Shown: one piece after another, positions 28,801 through 38,450 of the stretch | Numbering within the stretch: the stretch's first letter is position 1 | Layout: each line of letters starts with the position of its first letter | Origin: Chaenocephalus aceratus | Taxonomy: Eukaryota; Chordata; Actinopteri; Perciformes; Channichthyidae | NCBI GenBank assembly: GCA_023974075.1 | Contig: CM043800.1 | Location: 12,794,894-12,858,893 of the forward strand | Direction of reading: 5' to 3' | DNA length: 64,000 bases | The notes under the pieces: generated by a model | What the model saw: the letters and a program-made list of their open reading frames with translations, nothing else | Database searches by the model: none | Told to the model about the DNA's origin: nothing | Program-made: the position numbers and the translations under genes

Positions 28801-31800
28801 TGGAGGCGGTACTTCAGCAGGTAGGTCTTACGATAAACTAAGGTCACAATAAAATATTGTTTCATTTTCATTTGGGTTTCAATCAGAATTGTACTAGACT
28901 GAAATCGTCTTAAACATGGCAAATGACAAGTCTCCACATGAAAATACCAACATGCTTACAATTCTGGCTGCAGGGAAAAATGTACTATGCAAAAAAATTC
29001 ACCTTAAAGCAAAAAAAAGTTTGATGTGATTCGAGCAAATACAGATTTGGAACACGTGAAATAATCTGCCAGTGCACTTACTTTTGGGTTCTTGAAATAA
29101 AGAAGTTATCTGGATGCTAGAAAAGTTGACAAATGTCTTGAAATAAGATGAACAAGGGAATTTGGTTTTCTTTGGGAATTGTTGTGTTAATTTAACTTTT
29201 TAAATACATACAAATCTTACTTTAATGGATGTAAATTCTTACAGCTAAAAATAACTTTTTGTAAATAGTCAATGCAGCTGAAATCAGTGTCTTTGACAGT
29301 TATTTAGCTGAATTTGTTTTTAAAATACATAATTTTAAGATTTGCTAACCATGCAAGAATGGAAAGTATCTAAAAACAAGCTTCATCAAGTTTTTCTGCA
29401 GTGCATAATAGGAAAGGATAACTAATATTTGACCATAAACAGGATTTACCCTACTCTTATCCTAATCGTCATCTTTTGTTGTCTTCGTTAGGCTGAAAAG
29501 TTTGACAGCCTCGTCCACTCTTTCATGGGGAGCCTCACGGAGGTCGAGAGGGTCCTGAAGTTTGGAGTTATACCAGAGGAGGAAGAGGGCATGCTCGCTT
29601 TCGACAAACAACACGAGGTCAGTATCACATGATACTTTATAACTCCTACAGGGGAATACATTTTTGCTGCAGGGGAGGTCATAGGTCAGGGTCTTAAAAT
29701 CTGTTGCTGATAAGGATTCAGTATTATCAAGGGGTTGTTTAGCGGGGGGGATATTTGCTAACTTATGTGTGAACCCATTGAACCAGTTAACCTGTTAAGC
29801 CCTGAGCCTGTTTTTCAGGTCTCAGTCTCGAAAATGACATTCCCAGAACAAATGACCATATCTTCACTTCTAAAAGGGTTACATTAATAATCTTTCTTCT
29901 CAAAGCAAGGTTACATCTGTGAGTTAGATGTAGAAGTGAATCAATATAAAGTGAAATCAATATAGATGTTTTTGTTTTAAAGTAAATTCAGATGAAAAAA
30001 ATTAATTATAGTGTCCGTCCAAAAAAGAAAAATTACTTATAGTGAAAACCACCCTTGAATGATGGGATGGTAGACTAAAAGCTTTAGGAATCTAAACAAT
30101 AACATATAATAAGTACCCTGTATCAAGATTGATGCAAAACAAGAGAAATTTGACATTTTTAGAGAGATTTAGAAAAAAAAAAAACACTTCTGGGGTCATT
30201 CGGGATTCGCTGGATTGGATGTGAGTAATAAGGGTATTTATACTATATACTTGCGTTAGCATTTTTTCTCTCAGGGCTCATTTAGACGCTTCTTGTGAGA
30301 CTTGTGCTTTTTTTCGGTAAAAATAGTTCATATCTTCAGTTAGCTGAGTTTCTAACCGTTAAGTGAGTATGACACATTAATAGGTTTTTAAATATTAAGA
30401 AGCCCTGAGACACAGTTTCGTGAAAAAACCACCCGCAAGTCCCGGATTAGGGTCCTCTCGGTTAACAAGTTAAAGAACGAACCCAATGACCATCAGTTAG
30501 TATCCTGCTGCCATAAACTGTTCAACACTTCTAAAAGATAGAGGTATATGAGAACATGTTTAAAATGCACGATGTAAATGTGAATCAAATCCTGACTTAA
30601 TTCTTTTTCTCCCCCTCTGAAGGAATCAATGGGGGTCTTGCAGGCTCAGGCGGTGGACCTACAGAACATCCAGAGTCTGGGTGAGGAGATCCTGGCCTCC
30701 TGTCACCCAGACTCCATCATCACCCTAAAGTCCTGGATCAGTGTCACCAAGAACCGCTATGAGGAGGTGAGCACTTTCATGACAGGCAATAGCAAGCTTT
30801 TCTTAGTGATTAACCCTGGTGCCTCACTATGGACATGTTTGGCTTTAATTAGGGCCCAAGCGCAGACAGAGTCGGAGCGGAGGACTTATTGATATTGCTA
30901 GGGTTTTTATTATATCGTACACATTACATTTGTGAGGGCCTTAACATGCTTAGAAGCTGGAGACCTTTTGCACACTTGTCAGGACTAATACAAAATAGCT
31001 CTATAGCGCCCCCTACAAATGTGCTAAAAAACAGCCTCTCGTTGTTATTTCACATACAAGTCTGACATTTGGTAGGCATATGTAGCATGAACCAGAGACA
31101 AAAAAGTATCTTGGTGATGTAGTGGATTTTCTTTCTCTGTAAACCTAAAAGGAAGTCAACCATTTTATTTATTTTTGCAATGTTTGGCATATAATCCTCC
31201 TAACACATTATTCAGATGTTTCTGACATTTGGTCAGACTAGCCAACCCAGTCTCACGGCATTTCGTGTTATAGTCACAACATGTAATCTATTGATTCGTG
31301 TTCACCAACACGATTTCCCCCTTTTTTTCGTGTCCCACAGAACGATTTAAAAAGCAATGTATTTCTTTGGTAGTGTGTTTCGTGCCTGCAACACGTCTTT
31401 TTGTCCGGTCGGGTCTTGGAAGACCGGAAGCTGTGGGGTTCATAAAAACATGTTCTTACTCAATATCAAGCCAAGACTATTGTTTTTATTTTAAATTGTA
31501 TAATGTCGGACTTTTTTTGCCGTCTGTGAGGAAAATAAATGGGGCTCAGAGCCTCAAAATACTGAAATCTGTATTTTTTTAAATATTTTTTTCCTTCTAA
31601 TTTGTTATTCTTTTCTAAATAACACACTGAAAGAAAAGGACATGTCAAGCTACTTGTATGTGCTGTATCAGAAACAATGCGCGGTGTGTTTTGGGAGTAA
31701 TATGCTGTGTGTTTACATTAGCAAGCATGCTAACACTCAGAGCTTCTATTTAAAGCAGAATCAGCCTGTTTGGAACAGGGCTGCAAAAGAGGGGTATGAG

Positions 31801-34800
31801 CAGTATGAGGCATGGCTACAATGGGTGATCTGTTTAGTATTTTAAGCAAAAAACAGTTTTGTATAGGTATGGCCCTACACTATACTGTTCAAATATAGCA
31901 TAATAGGTCCACTTTAATATCTTAATTTGAAAACAGTGCCTTTGAGAGTCTGAACGGATCTAGTCCAACTCCTCCATGTCTTCTGAATCAGGTTCAGACC
32001 TGGGCTCTGCAGCAGGGCCAGAAGATCCAGGCCACTCTGTCAGCGCTGCAGGCAGAAAGAGAGGAGCTGCAGAGGCTGCTGGACTGGATCTCCTCCGCAG
32101 AGGAAGCCCTCACCCTCAGAGACCAAGAGCCTCCGCCTGAGACCTGCCAGCAGAACCAAGAACTGATCGAGCAGCACCTGGTACGATATGAATATAAAAC
32201 TGATGTGATTTCCATAACATTGTACATTTCATTATACCACACCCTGTTGAGAGAACTTCCGAATCAGAATACCTTTATTAGTCCCACAGAGGGGAAATGT
32301 ACGTTGTTACAGCAGAAAAAGAGCCAGACAGCTTAATGTTAAATATGTTACATGTATTAAAAAGTATTAAAGCTAAAAAAAAAGTTATGATATAATAAAA
32401 AATATAATACAAATAAAAAGTTACACAATTTACATAATACATAATACTGTAACAGTTCTTCGGATTTAGCAGCCAGGTATATCTTGCACAGTTATTAATA
32501 TATATTGCACATATAGCACATATTGCCGTTGGTTGGTATTTAACAGCAAGGAGTGTTATAGAGTCCGTGTTGTTGTGTGTTAGGGGTTTTATACTGGGAG
32601 AAAACAGAGCTGTGCTGGTAGCATAGTCTGACCGCTGCAGGAAGGAAGGACCTGCGTTATCTCTCCGTGAGACAGCGGGGGTCCAGAAGCATCTTTGATG
32701 TACCACGTTATCACTGATCCTTCATCTCTGCAGGTTTTCATGGAGGAGTTGAATAAGAAGTTCCCAGAGGTTGAACATGCCACAAAGGCCTGTAAACACA
32801 AGAGCATTACCAAACTGCAGATTTCCCCCAGCAAACGACCAATCACTAGTAAGCCTAATAAAGAAAACGTTATATTTACATTCTGCAATATAAAGCCATT
32901 CTTTTCTTTATCTCCCTGCCATTGAAATGAGCAATGAACCTCAGACTCCCATGTTGCTTTTTCTCCATCCAGAGAGGAGGAGTACTTTGAAGCTGCAGCC
33001 TGTCGTACCGATCCCCCTGGAGCACCTGGACCCCCAGACCCCAGAGCTCAGTCAGCTGGTCGGTCAGTGGCAGAAACTGTGGCTACTGGCTGTGGCCCGA
33101 CAAACCCGCCTGGAGCAACAGCAACAAACTCTCAAAGAGGTTATTGTAGTTATAATGTACACATTATAGTAAAGTAAAACTACTTTGAATTTCATTTCTC
33201 TAAAATGTTTTCCAATTCTTGACAGATGGAAGAATTTGCGAACTTTGACTTCAATATTTGGCGAAAGCGCTACATGCTGTGGATCAGTCATCTGAAGTCA
33301 CGGATCTTAGACGTGTTCCGCAGCATCGACCGGGACGAGGACGGACGCATCAGCCAGAAGGAGTTTGCTGATTACGTCCTTAACTCTAGTAAGACTCATT
33401 GTAATACATCAGTACAGTACACTGCAGTGTTTTGACCCATGAACACAACATTTAAAAATACATTAGTTTAAAAAGTGATAGCGTGCTGATACATGAACCC
33501 TAGGGAATGCCATTCAAGTCAATATTAAATTAACACATTAATCCAAGAATAAGTCTATTAAATAAATAAATATGGCAGAAATATATAAATACTGTACATA
33601 CAAATACAAATATTTAAAGGAGTCCATTGAAAACGTTTGTATAAATATAAAACAAAAATGTTTAGGATGTTTCCAAAAGTCTACTTTGATTTATTGGGGG
33701 GTATTTTTCTCCCATGATTCCACATTTAATTATTATTATTATATTTTCTTACTGATTTATTACATTTTTGTTGTATTTATTTCCTTATTTGTATATTCCA
33801 GGATTTTGTTCATTGTCCTAGTTATTCATTGTATAGACATATATCTATATTTTGATATAATACTGATTTAAACGGCATGTAATAGTATTCCAGCCTATTA
33901 ACATTATTTAATAAGAACATTCTGAGTTTTTAAATAATTCTGCTACAGAGGATTTTTTGTATACTATCAGTGTTATAGTCACATTTTGCTTTAACATAAT
34001 GTAATAAAATAATCTCCTCCTCCACATGTAGAATTTCCCACCAACTCTCTGGAGATGCACGCAGTGGCACACATCTTCGACGTGAACAGTGACGGCTTCA
34101 TTGACTACTATGAGTTTGTGAGTGCGCTTCACCCGAGCAGAGATCCCTACAGGAGAACACTAGATGCAGATCAAATCAATGAAGAGGTATGAACAATTTA
34201 AACACAAGAAAACACAAACAGTCACGTGATTTATTACAGTGTTTTATGTATTGTGGCACTGTACTTTTGCCCTCTTTAGGTGAGTCGACAGGTATCACAG
34301 TGTAACTGTCCAAAGAGATTCCAAGTGGAGCAAATAAGTGCCAATAGATACAGGGTGAGTATTTTTTAAAGGACAATAATTCAAATATGAGATGCTAGGG
34401 CCACAACTGCTTCCAAAACTGTAACTAACAATATGTTTTCATTTGCAGTTTGGAGAATCCCAACAGTTGCGGATGGTTCGTATCCTGCGTAGCACACTGA
34501 TGGTCAGGGTGGGAGGGGGCTGGACGGCTCTAGATGAGTTCCTGGTCAAGAATGACCCCTGCAGAGGTCAATACACCACTCAATTCAATTCAATTGCTTC
34601 ATTAGCATGACTATAATTACATACCGTTTTGCCAAAGCTCTGTACAGTTGCAACATCCATACACACATACATTTGAAACAAGCTGCTAAATTCTGAATAT
34701 AAGCAAGAACATGTTTTATTTTTGCAAACTATACACTTTGACAAGTCGTCAGCACCTGGCTTGACTAAAAGTGATACTAACTGCTCCAATGGACATAGCC

Positions 34801-36780
34801 TCTGGGATGGAAAAGTAAAGCCACTGTGGAAAGGTCTTAACTTTGCAATGTTTGCAGGGGGCGACATCACTGGTTACAAAAACAAATCTGATTGTATAGC
34901 AGTCGTTGAAAACATGATTTATTACCACATTAAATATGTTCCTTATAAATGTACTGTCTCGATAGCTGGTTTCAAGTACTTATTGGTAAATGATGGTCCT
35001 GTTTAGACTAAAACAGATGTTGAAGCAGGCTATGCTTTAGGACAGGGCCTCCTTGTGATTGACAAGTTGCTAATACCGCAAACTTTGAGTCAGAACAGAG
35101 GCGTAGCAGTGCATTTCCCCACCTATAGCTTTACCCTCTTATCCAAATATAGTCACTTCTTGCTACCAAAAACCAAGATGGTGATGGCAAAAGTGCCAAA
35201 CCTGAAGCCTCAAACAGCATTTAGGGAAAAAAATGGGGGGCGGGACGTTAGCTACATCTACTTCTGTTACACAATCTATTCTCCACGCATACAACAGATC
35301 ATAACCTCCAGATCATAGGTCCCCTTTAAGGTATTCAAACAGTGTCCCTTGAGCTAAAGACCTTTATGGTATCAGATTATTTTTTTACAAATATATCAAG
35401 ACATCCAGCTTTTGTCTTAGGTTGTTATTTTACGTTGGTGCCATGCTATTTTACAGTATAGTTGTAGCATTTTTAGATGATTAGGGTGCATAATAAAAAC
35501 TGCTCAAACATGTCAGCGTGTTCCATGACTTCTATAGTTAGTTTTATAGAGAGGTTTTGCTTTTGGAATGAGAGTGGCTGCATCCTGTTAAATCTCCCTG
35601 CTGTGTCGCCAACAGTGAAAGGCAGGACCAACCTGAAGATCAAGGAGAAGTACTTGTCTCCTGGAGGAAGCACTTCTAAGGGTTTGACTGTCAGCAGGTC
35701 CAACTCCAGCCTCAGCCTCTACAGCAGCGCCTCGGCCCCCACCAGCCCCCTGACACGCAAGGCAAGCCAACCGCTACGTCCTGTCATTTATCCAGCTCCT
35801 ACATGAAAACATCACCTTCCTTCTGAGACATTGTTTTGACCATAAGCATACTTTTAATATTTATCAGTGTAAGATGTGGGGACTTAACTAGCATATGTAC
35901 GGAAGCCCTGAGGCTGATAAATAAGTAAAAATATCGTACCAACTTCTTTTCTAAGTCTTGTCTACATCGTTGTTTACCCTGTGTTTATAACTTAAGAACA
36001 GGTGACATTTTTTTTTGCTATGATAATCTTTATTAGTTACTTAAATGTTTTTTTTCATCTGTGGATCAGCCGGAAAAGTTTTGTCGGTTGAAAAGAAAAT
36101 ACTTCGACAGGAAAAAATTTAAGTATGTTATTTTGTCATATATATATAAAAAAGAGGTTCAACAATTGTTTTGCCACAACTATTGATCTAACTTACCTTT
36201 TTTTACCTGAGTGACCATATTTTCTTTCTTTCTTGCCTTTCAGGGCTTCCGTACTATGTGCTATTTATTTATTTTCTTTGTCACTGTCCCCCTTTTTTGT
36301 TAAGTTATTGCATCTTGAAATATAAATACTTCTTTAGGTTTACATGTACAAGCCACCTTCCTTTATTGCAGTTCTTTTTTATTGCAAAGTTTCAAGATGC
36401 AGAATCGAATTGGATATAAAATAAAAACCAGATCAGTGGTGCCAACCTTTTTTGGGCATGGGCCATTATGACGTATAACCCTAACTAGTCTCACACGTCT
36501 TGCTTCAGGCGTTACTCCGCAGAAGTTTCTCAGGTGACCGCTGCGTCCGTCCCAGGAGCTCCATCGCTGCTCTGAGCCCCGATCTACAGTTTACTGCGCC
36601 AGGGGAGGACAATACACCCTCGCCAACAGGTCAGACAATCAATCACTTTGAATGAAATGTGCTGCATCATCCATCTCGCAAATCTCAAATACAAAACAAA
36701 TCTCACTGGATACAAAAAATGCTCTTCCTGTTTTCGTTCTTGTGCTCCGTGTAGACGAAGCTGAGAGGTTACCCACATGA
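10149..36780 (+). CDS. Spectraplakin family protein (MACF1/dystonin-like), short form without actin-binding domain
   Basis: Cytoskeletal linker; the family tethers microtubules through its C-terminal GAR domain and EF-hands. I assembled 39 coding exons by matching splice sites and phases (see the part entries). All phases agree except for one extra base in the exon 26415-26586. Predicted length is about 2116 residues. Order: a 219-residue basic N-terminal exon with a myristoylation signal, a short linker, about 15 spectrin repeats (roughly residues 240-1849), EF-hand loops near 1884-1895 and 1920-1931, GAR (about 1956-2020) and a Ser-rich tail. Mammalian MACF1 and dystonin are usually over 5000 residues, with calponin-homology and plakin domains in front; these are absent here, and an in-frame TGA precedes the ATG. 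The EF-hand/GAR sequence is more diverged than I expect for a MACF1 or DST orthologue, so a third, teleost-retained paralogue is possible. I cannot settle orthology. Confidence 0.88.
11006..13156 (+). CDS. Spectraplakin exons 2-7: linker and first spectrin repeats
   Basis: Exons are 11006-11062, 11193-11363, 12031-12197, 12311-12470, 12573-12657 and 12912-13156. Phases join without a stop. Exon 2 gives a 19-residue Ser/Asp-rich linker ending CMDRWR. From exon 3 on, the protein is helical and rich in Glu, Leu, Gln and Lys, with Trp at spectrin-helix positions (for example [36 protein letters not shown]). The next intron (13157-19937) is the longest in the gene because of transposon insertions. 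Confidence 0.85.
13569..13880. mobile_element. PIF/Harbinger-like MITE with TAA duplication
   Basis: Flanked by TAA at 13566-13568 and 13881-13883. The ends carry GTCCACACGG-like inverted termini (GTCCACACGGCAGCG left, CGTGTGGACGGGACG right). An internal ATTCAAAGTGAATGGG motif and TGACGTCAC are shared with the larger element at 46694-47312, so both probably belong to one family. Confidence 0.65.
14132..14323 (+). repeat. Left inverted terminal repeat of DIRS copy 2
   Basis: From GTTCTCATTCATAAC to the CACCTCTTCTCGCTTC stretch. Apart from its outer tip it is complementary to 19362-19545, including the shared ATGACGCATGCGTC and CCCCTATAAGTAGCC motifs. The tip 14132-14172 is perfectly complementary to 19243-19283. 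Confidence 0.9.
14709..16365 (+). pseudogene. gag-like ORF of DIRS copy 2, two frameshifts
   Basis: Likely structural protein of the element. A probable start is ATG 14709 ([14 protein letters not shown]). The N-terminal part has Cys/His clusters (CGC, CSSC, CGHC at about 14800-14910). The coding sequence changes frame near 15430 (after LDIPWP) and again near 15700, continuing as [17 protein letters not shown] from 15748 to the stop at 16363-16365. The C-terminus is basic and ends in KKKRAA. The same conserved order is seen in fish DIRS gag proteins as far as I recall. Two frame changes make this copy nonfunctional unless they are sequencing errors. Confidence 0.8.
16421..18118 (+). CDS. Unassigned ORF of DIRS copy 2 in the place where RT/RNase H is expected
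   Basis: An open frame of 662 codons (16421-18409) runs from here into the recombinase. The first 200 residues are a low-complexity Ala/Pro repeat caused by the 45-bp array (16664-17003). Residues from about 17051 ([14 protein letters not shown]) to about 18118 are hydrophilic and basic, with no YxDD box, no RNase H Asp/Glu pattern and no other domain I recognise. In complete DIRS elements, RT, RNase H and a methyltransferase-like domain would precede the recombinase. Whether this frame is translated is unknown. Confidence 0.5.
16664..17003 (+). repeat. 45-bp tandem repeat array with NRF1-like cores (6 units)
   Basis: Six units carry CACATGCGCAGTGCCGG-like cores near 16674, 16718, 16836, 16881, 16926 and 16971. 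The last four are spaced exactly 45 bp, so translation gives a 15-residue repeat of the type [15 protein letters not shown]. The first unit contains GCGCATGCGC, the consensus core of the NRF1 site. Copy 1 has three units. Confidence 0.8.
18119..19183 (+). pseudogene. Tyrosine recombinase (integrase) of DIRS copy 2, one in-frame stop
   Basis: Catalyses integration of the element's DNA circle. The N-terminal SAM-like part begins around [20 protein letters not shown]. An in-frame TAG at 18407-18409 follows GFEG, after which the same frame continues to the stop at 19181-19183. Catalytic landmarks are present: Arg in [11 protein letters not shown], the HSTR box (His-x-x-Arg), Trp in AASWSS and Tyr in FVRFYRLD. 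Only the premature stop disables it. The ICR and right terminal repeat follow directly. Confidence 0.85.
19243..19339 (+). repeat. Internal complementary region (ICR) of DIRS copy 2
   Basis: 19243-19283 is the perfect complement of the left tip (14132-14172). 19281-19339 is complementary to the right tip (19526-19584) with two mismatches. The two halves overlap by the trinucleotide AAC. In DIRS replication models the ICR templates completion and circularisation of the ends. Confidence 0.9.
19362..19584 (+). repeat. Right inverted terminal repeat of DIRS copy 2
   Basis: Inverse of the left repeat, with a different, longer outer tip (GGGGTTACGTAAGTAACC then TATAGTT). It ends in GTT at 19582-19584, matching the GTT that begins the element. 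Confidence 0.88.
19938..24894 (+). CDS. Spectraplakin exons 8-18: spectrin repeats
   Basis: Exons are 19938-20057, 20177-20284, 20398-20616, 20986-21189, 21833-22064, 22953-23179, 23270-23392, 23485-23586, 24139-24240, 24416-24580 and 24739-24894. All are phase 0 to 0 except the phase-1 junction between 22064 and 22953. The product is continuous three-helix spectrin sequence, with Trp-containing helix A motifs such as [46 protein letters not shown] and [11 protein letters not shown]. These are rod domains that set the length and elasticity of the linker. Confidence 0.88.
22346..22411 (+). CDS. Candidate 66-bp cassette exon of the spectraplakin gene
   Basis: The acceptor TGATTTTAG precedes 22346 and the strong donor GTAAGT follows 22411. 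It is a symmetric phase-1 exon that keeps the frame open between exons 12 (ends 22064) and 13 (starts 22953), adding 22 codons read [13 protein letters not shown] followed by a Tyr-rich, hydrophobic end. The insert would sit in the linker between two spectrin repeats. No conservation evidence is available, so it may be chance. Confidence 0.45.
   Translation, partial: PHEAEEHHYPIIQSITTRVFF
25554..30766 (+). CDS. Spectraplakin exons 19-29: spectrin repeats, one exon with a frameshift
   Basis: Exons are 25554-25751, 26183-26311, 26415-26586, 26667-26822, 26912-27118, 27214-27333, 27415-27584, 28126-28285, 28626-28820, 29492-29617 and 30623-30766. Helix A tryptophans are visible ([36 protein letters not shown]). 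The exon at 26415 is 172 bp although both flanking junctions are phase 0; the frame must change near 26460 (see the separate entry). The rest is continuous. Confidence 0.85.
26415..26586 (+). pseudogene. Spectraplakin exon with apparent one-base insertion
   Basis: Upstream of about 26459 the spectrin-like frame is [15 protein letters not shown]. Downstream the spectrin-like frame is [19 protein letters not shown], one base out of register. The likely extra base is the T at 26460 (GACTGTG). The acceptor (CTCAACAG) and donor (AAG then GTAAGT) are both strong and the neighbouring phases fit only if the exon were 171 bp. This is either an assembly/sequencing error or a disabling mutation. Confidence 0.6.
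31992..33139 (+). CDS. Spectraplakin exons 30-32: last spectrin repeat and pre-EF linker
   Basis: Exons are 31992-32180, 32734-32848 and 32973-33139. The product contains [15 protein letters not shown], then [18 protein letters not shown], and ends with [25 protein letters not shown] sequence. As I recall them, MACF1 and dystonin have the same order just before the EF-hands (a KRR motif, then LDPQ, then a W..LWLLA helix). Junction phases are 0, 1 and 0. Confidence 0.88.
32255..32660. repeat. Dispersed fish repeat in a spectraplakin intron
   Basis: The sequence AATACCTTTATTAGTCCCAC followed by AGAGGGGAAATG and a TTACAGCAGAAAAAG stretch is a motif I recall as widely repeated in teleost genomes. 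The boundaries and class (SINE, LINE tail or other) are uncertain. Confidence 0.45.
33226..34186 (+). CDS. Spectraplakin exons 33-34: paired EF-hands
   Basis: Exons are 33226-33388 and 34032-34186, phase-1 junction. The first contains [20 protein letters not shown] and a canonical calcium loop [12 protein letters not shown] (D, D, D, G, I, E at the expected positions). The second has the loop [12 protein letters not shown] followed by FVSALHP. Both loops keep their calcium ligands, so binding looks intact. In spectraplakins this pair packs against GAR to bind the microtubule lattice. Confidence 0.93.
34280..34566 (+). CDS. Spectraplakin exons 35-36: GAR (GAS2-related) microtubule-binding domain
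   Basis: Exons are 34280-34354 and 34449-34566. The product has the conserved pair [12 protein letters not shown] and the hallmark [16 protein letters not shown] followed by KNDPCR. The splice RYR to FGESQQL corresponds to the family form that lacks the short FFLGNQ insert; I see no such microexon in the 94-bp intron. The Cys residues of the zinc-binding GAR fold are present. Confidence 0.93.
35616..36780 (+). CDS. Spectraplakin exons 37-39: Ser-rich C-terminal tail and stop
   Basis: Exons are 35616-35761, 36509-36629 and 36755-36780, with the TGA stop at 36778-36780. The tail reads [14 protein letters not shown], then a Ser-rich run, then RRSFSGDRC and DEAERLPT. The intron after 35761 starts with GC (AAG then GCAAGC), a rare but accepted donor. 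If it is not spliced, translation would run on to a stop at 35804-35806. I see no SxIP EB1-binding motif, unlike mammalian MACF1 and dystonin tails. Confidence 0.75.
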
Positions 36781-38450
36781 TTACCTCCGCCTCCTGTGTA
36801 TGCTGCACTGCTGAACACAAACACAGCCTTGGGGTCACAAACCGGAGTGATAAAGACATCCAAGGGCCAAACACAGATGCATCAGCCCCAACTGAAACAG
36901 AGAAGGTTTGAGAAATCTGTTTGACGATCATGTGTGCTCTTTGTGCACAAAAATGAGGTCAGTCCGGATGCAAGACAAAGATTTGTTTTGTTCTTTGTTG
37001 CATTACATACAGTAGTATCTGATTATTTAGAGAGTAGACATGGCGAAGTTCTGCATGGATGATTATTGCATGATAGCCAGGGCCTTGCTTTAATCAGATT
37101 CCTTTTATTTCTCCCAGTGTTTTTTGGTAATACTACTTCTCCGTAGGCAGTAATGGGATGTGAAAGTGGCATACAGGGACACATTTGTATGTAAAGGTTT
37201 TGTACTGCCGCTACTAGCGTCCAAAAACACATATACCAAAACCATAAATAAATGAAGGGTAAATGATTCTGTCCTTCAACTTTGTGATATTGTTTTCATT
37301 TCATTCCATTGAGATTACATTGTTGGCAGGGCCACATTGGTTTTTTTGTCTTTTTTTTCTACACCACATTTTAAAAATAATTATGTATTTTGTATTGTTT
37401 TTTATTGTACGGATGTTTTCAACACTGGTGATGATGAAGAATGCACTGGAGTACGACTGGTCATCATTGTTTTGTAGAGATTATTTGTTCAGGATTGTTT
37501 TTGCCTTTGGATGTATTTGTATGGAACATTACTGTGAACATGTAGAGGTGTTTTCTTTTATAACAGTCCTGGGAATGATTTTGTTTAGCACATTGTTTTC
37601 ATAAAAACGCACTTTCTTTCTGTGTCCTTCTACTGTATATGGGTTGTTTTGCTAAGTGGGAAATCTGGCATTTGTCATGGTTTAGATAAATCACTTTTCC
37701 TTAGAATGCAATGAAGGTGATACAGTATGTATGACTCCTTTTGTTTTCTCCATTCCATTCATTTCCTTTTTCATTTTTTTTTACCAAAAATCTGTATATT
37801 TTCTTTTTCTTTATTTCTGTCTTGTTTTTGTCACATTTTCTCTGATTTGATTCCAGTCAGAAATCGTCAGATATTTCTTGATAGACGCTACATCTGTTTC
37901 CTTCAAGGTTCTACTCTTGAAGTTACCAATATTATGCATTTTCTTATCAAAAAATACTGTAAAAATATTTTCCCTGAGTGAGAAAAAACGACCTGGCTTT
38001 GCACTCCGGTTCTATTATAGAGCAGTTAATATTTCAGCAGTGTAACGTCACTGTATTTCTATGTGTACGTTTGTGATAAATCTACCTGAGGTCGAAGACA
38101 TTCTTATGTACCTAATTGCATTTGGTCTATGCAGTTTGTCAAAAAGATTTTTTTAAGTAAAACAAAAAAGTTTGTACATTATGAAGTACCTTTTCCTCTT
38201 GGCCTCGATGTGTCTGTGTTGGAGAAGTTGGACATTTGCCTGAAGGTAAAAACAACAATAGCCAGATTTCACATGTGTCGCTATGCACCCTGATCTTTCT
38301 GTACTGTAAATGTTTCTATACCCAGCACTACTTCTAATGTCCAATTTAGGGAAACTGTAGATGAATGTCACTAATACTTTTATGTCAACTTGTATAAAAT
38401 ATCTTTTTTGTAATAAGACAAATATTTGCCATGATTGGTCTTCTTTTTAT
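36781..38450 (+). other. 3' UTR and downstream region of the spectraplakin gene
   Basis: AT-rich DNA with no coding signal. An AATAAA at 37247-37252 is a candidate poly(A) signal; later AT-rich signals near 38390-38420 are also possible. The transcript end is not resolved. Confidence 0.4.
37247..37252 (+). terminator. Candidate polyadenylation signal, spectraplakin gene
   Basis: Perfect AATAAA 467 bp after the stop codon, in the same orientation. Whether it is used is unknown. Confidence 0.35.

Larger units (their letters stand above)
19585..36754. other. Introns of the spectraplakin gene longer than 300 bp
   Basis: The introns 20617-20985, 21190-21832, 22065-22952, 23587-24138, 24895-25553, 25752-26182, 27585-28125, 28286-28625, 28821-29491, 29618-30622, 30767-31991, 32181-32733, 33389-34031, 34567-35615 and 35762-36508 are AT-rich. 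Apart from the candidate cassette exon (22346-22411) and the repeat at 32255-32660, I see no gene in them. 34567-35330 contains CAATTCAATTCAATTG and an AGGTCCCCTTTAAGG end typical of dispersed fish repeats. Confidence 0.6.

Noticed and set aside
10149..36780. Dystrophin, nesprin or plectin as the identity of the spectrin-repeat gene
   Set aside because: The EF-hand pair followed directly by a GAR domain (VRVGGGW..LDEFL) is specific to spectraplakins; dystrophin would have ZZ and WW domains, nesprin a KASH domain, plectin plakin repeats.
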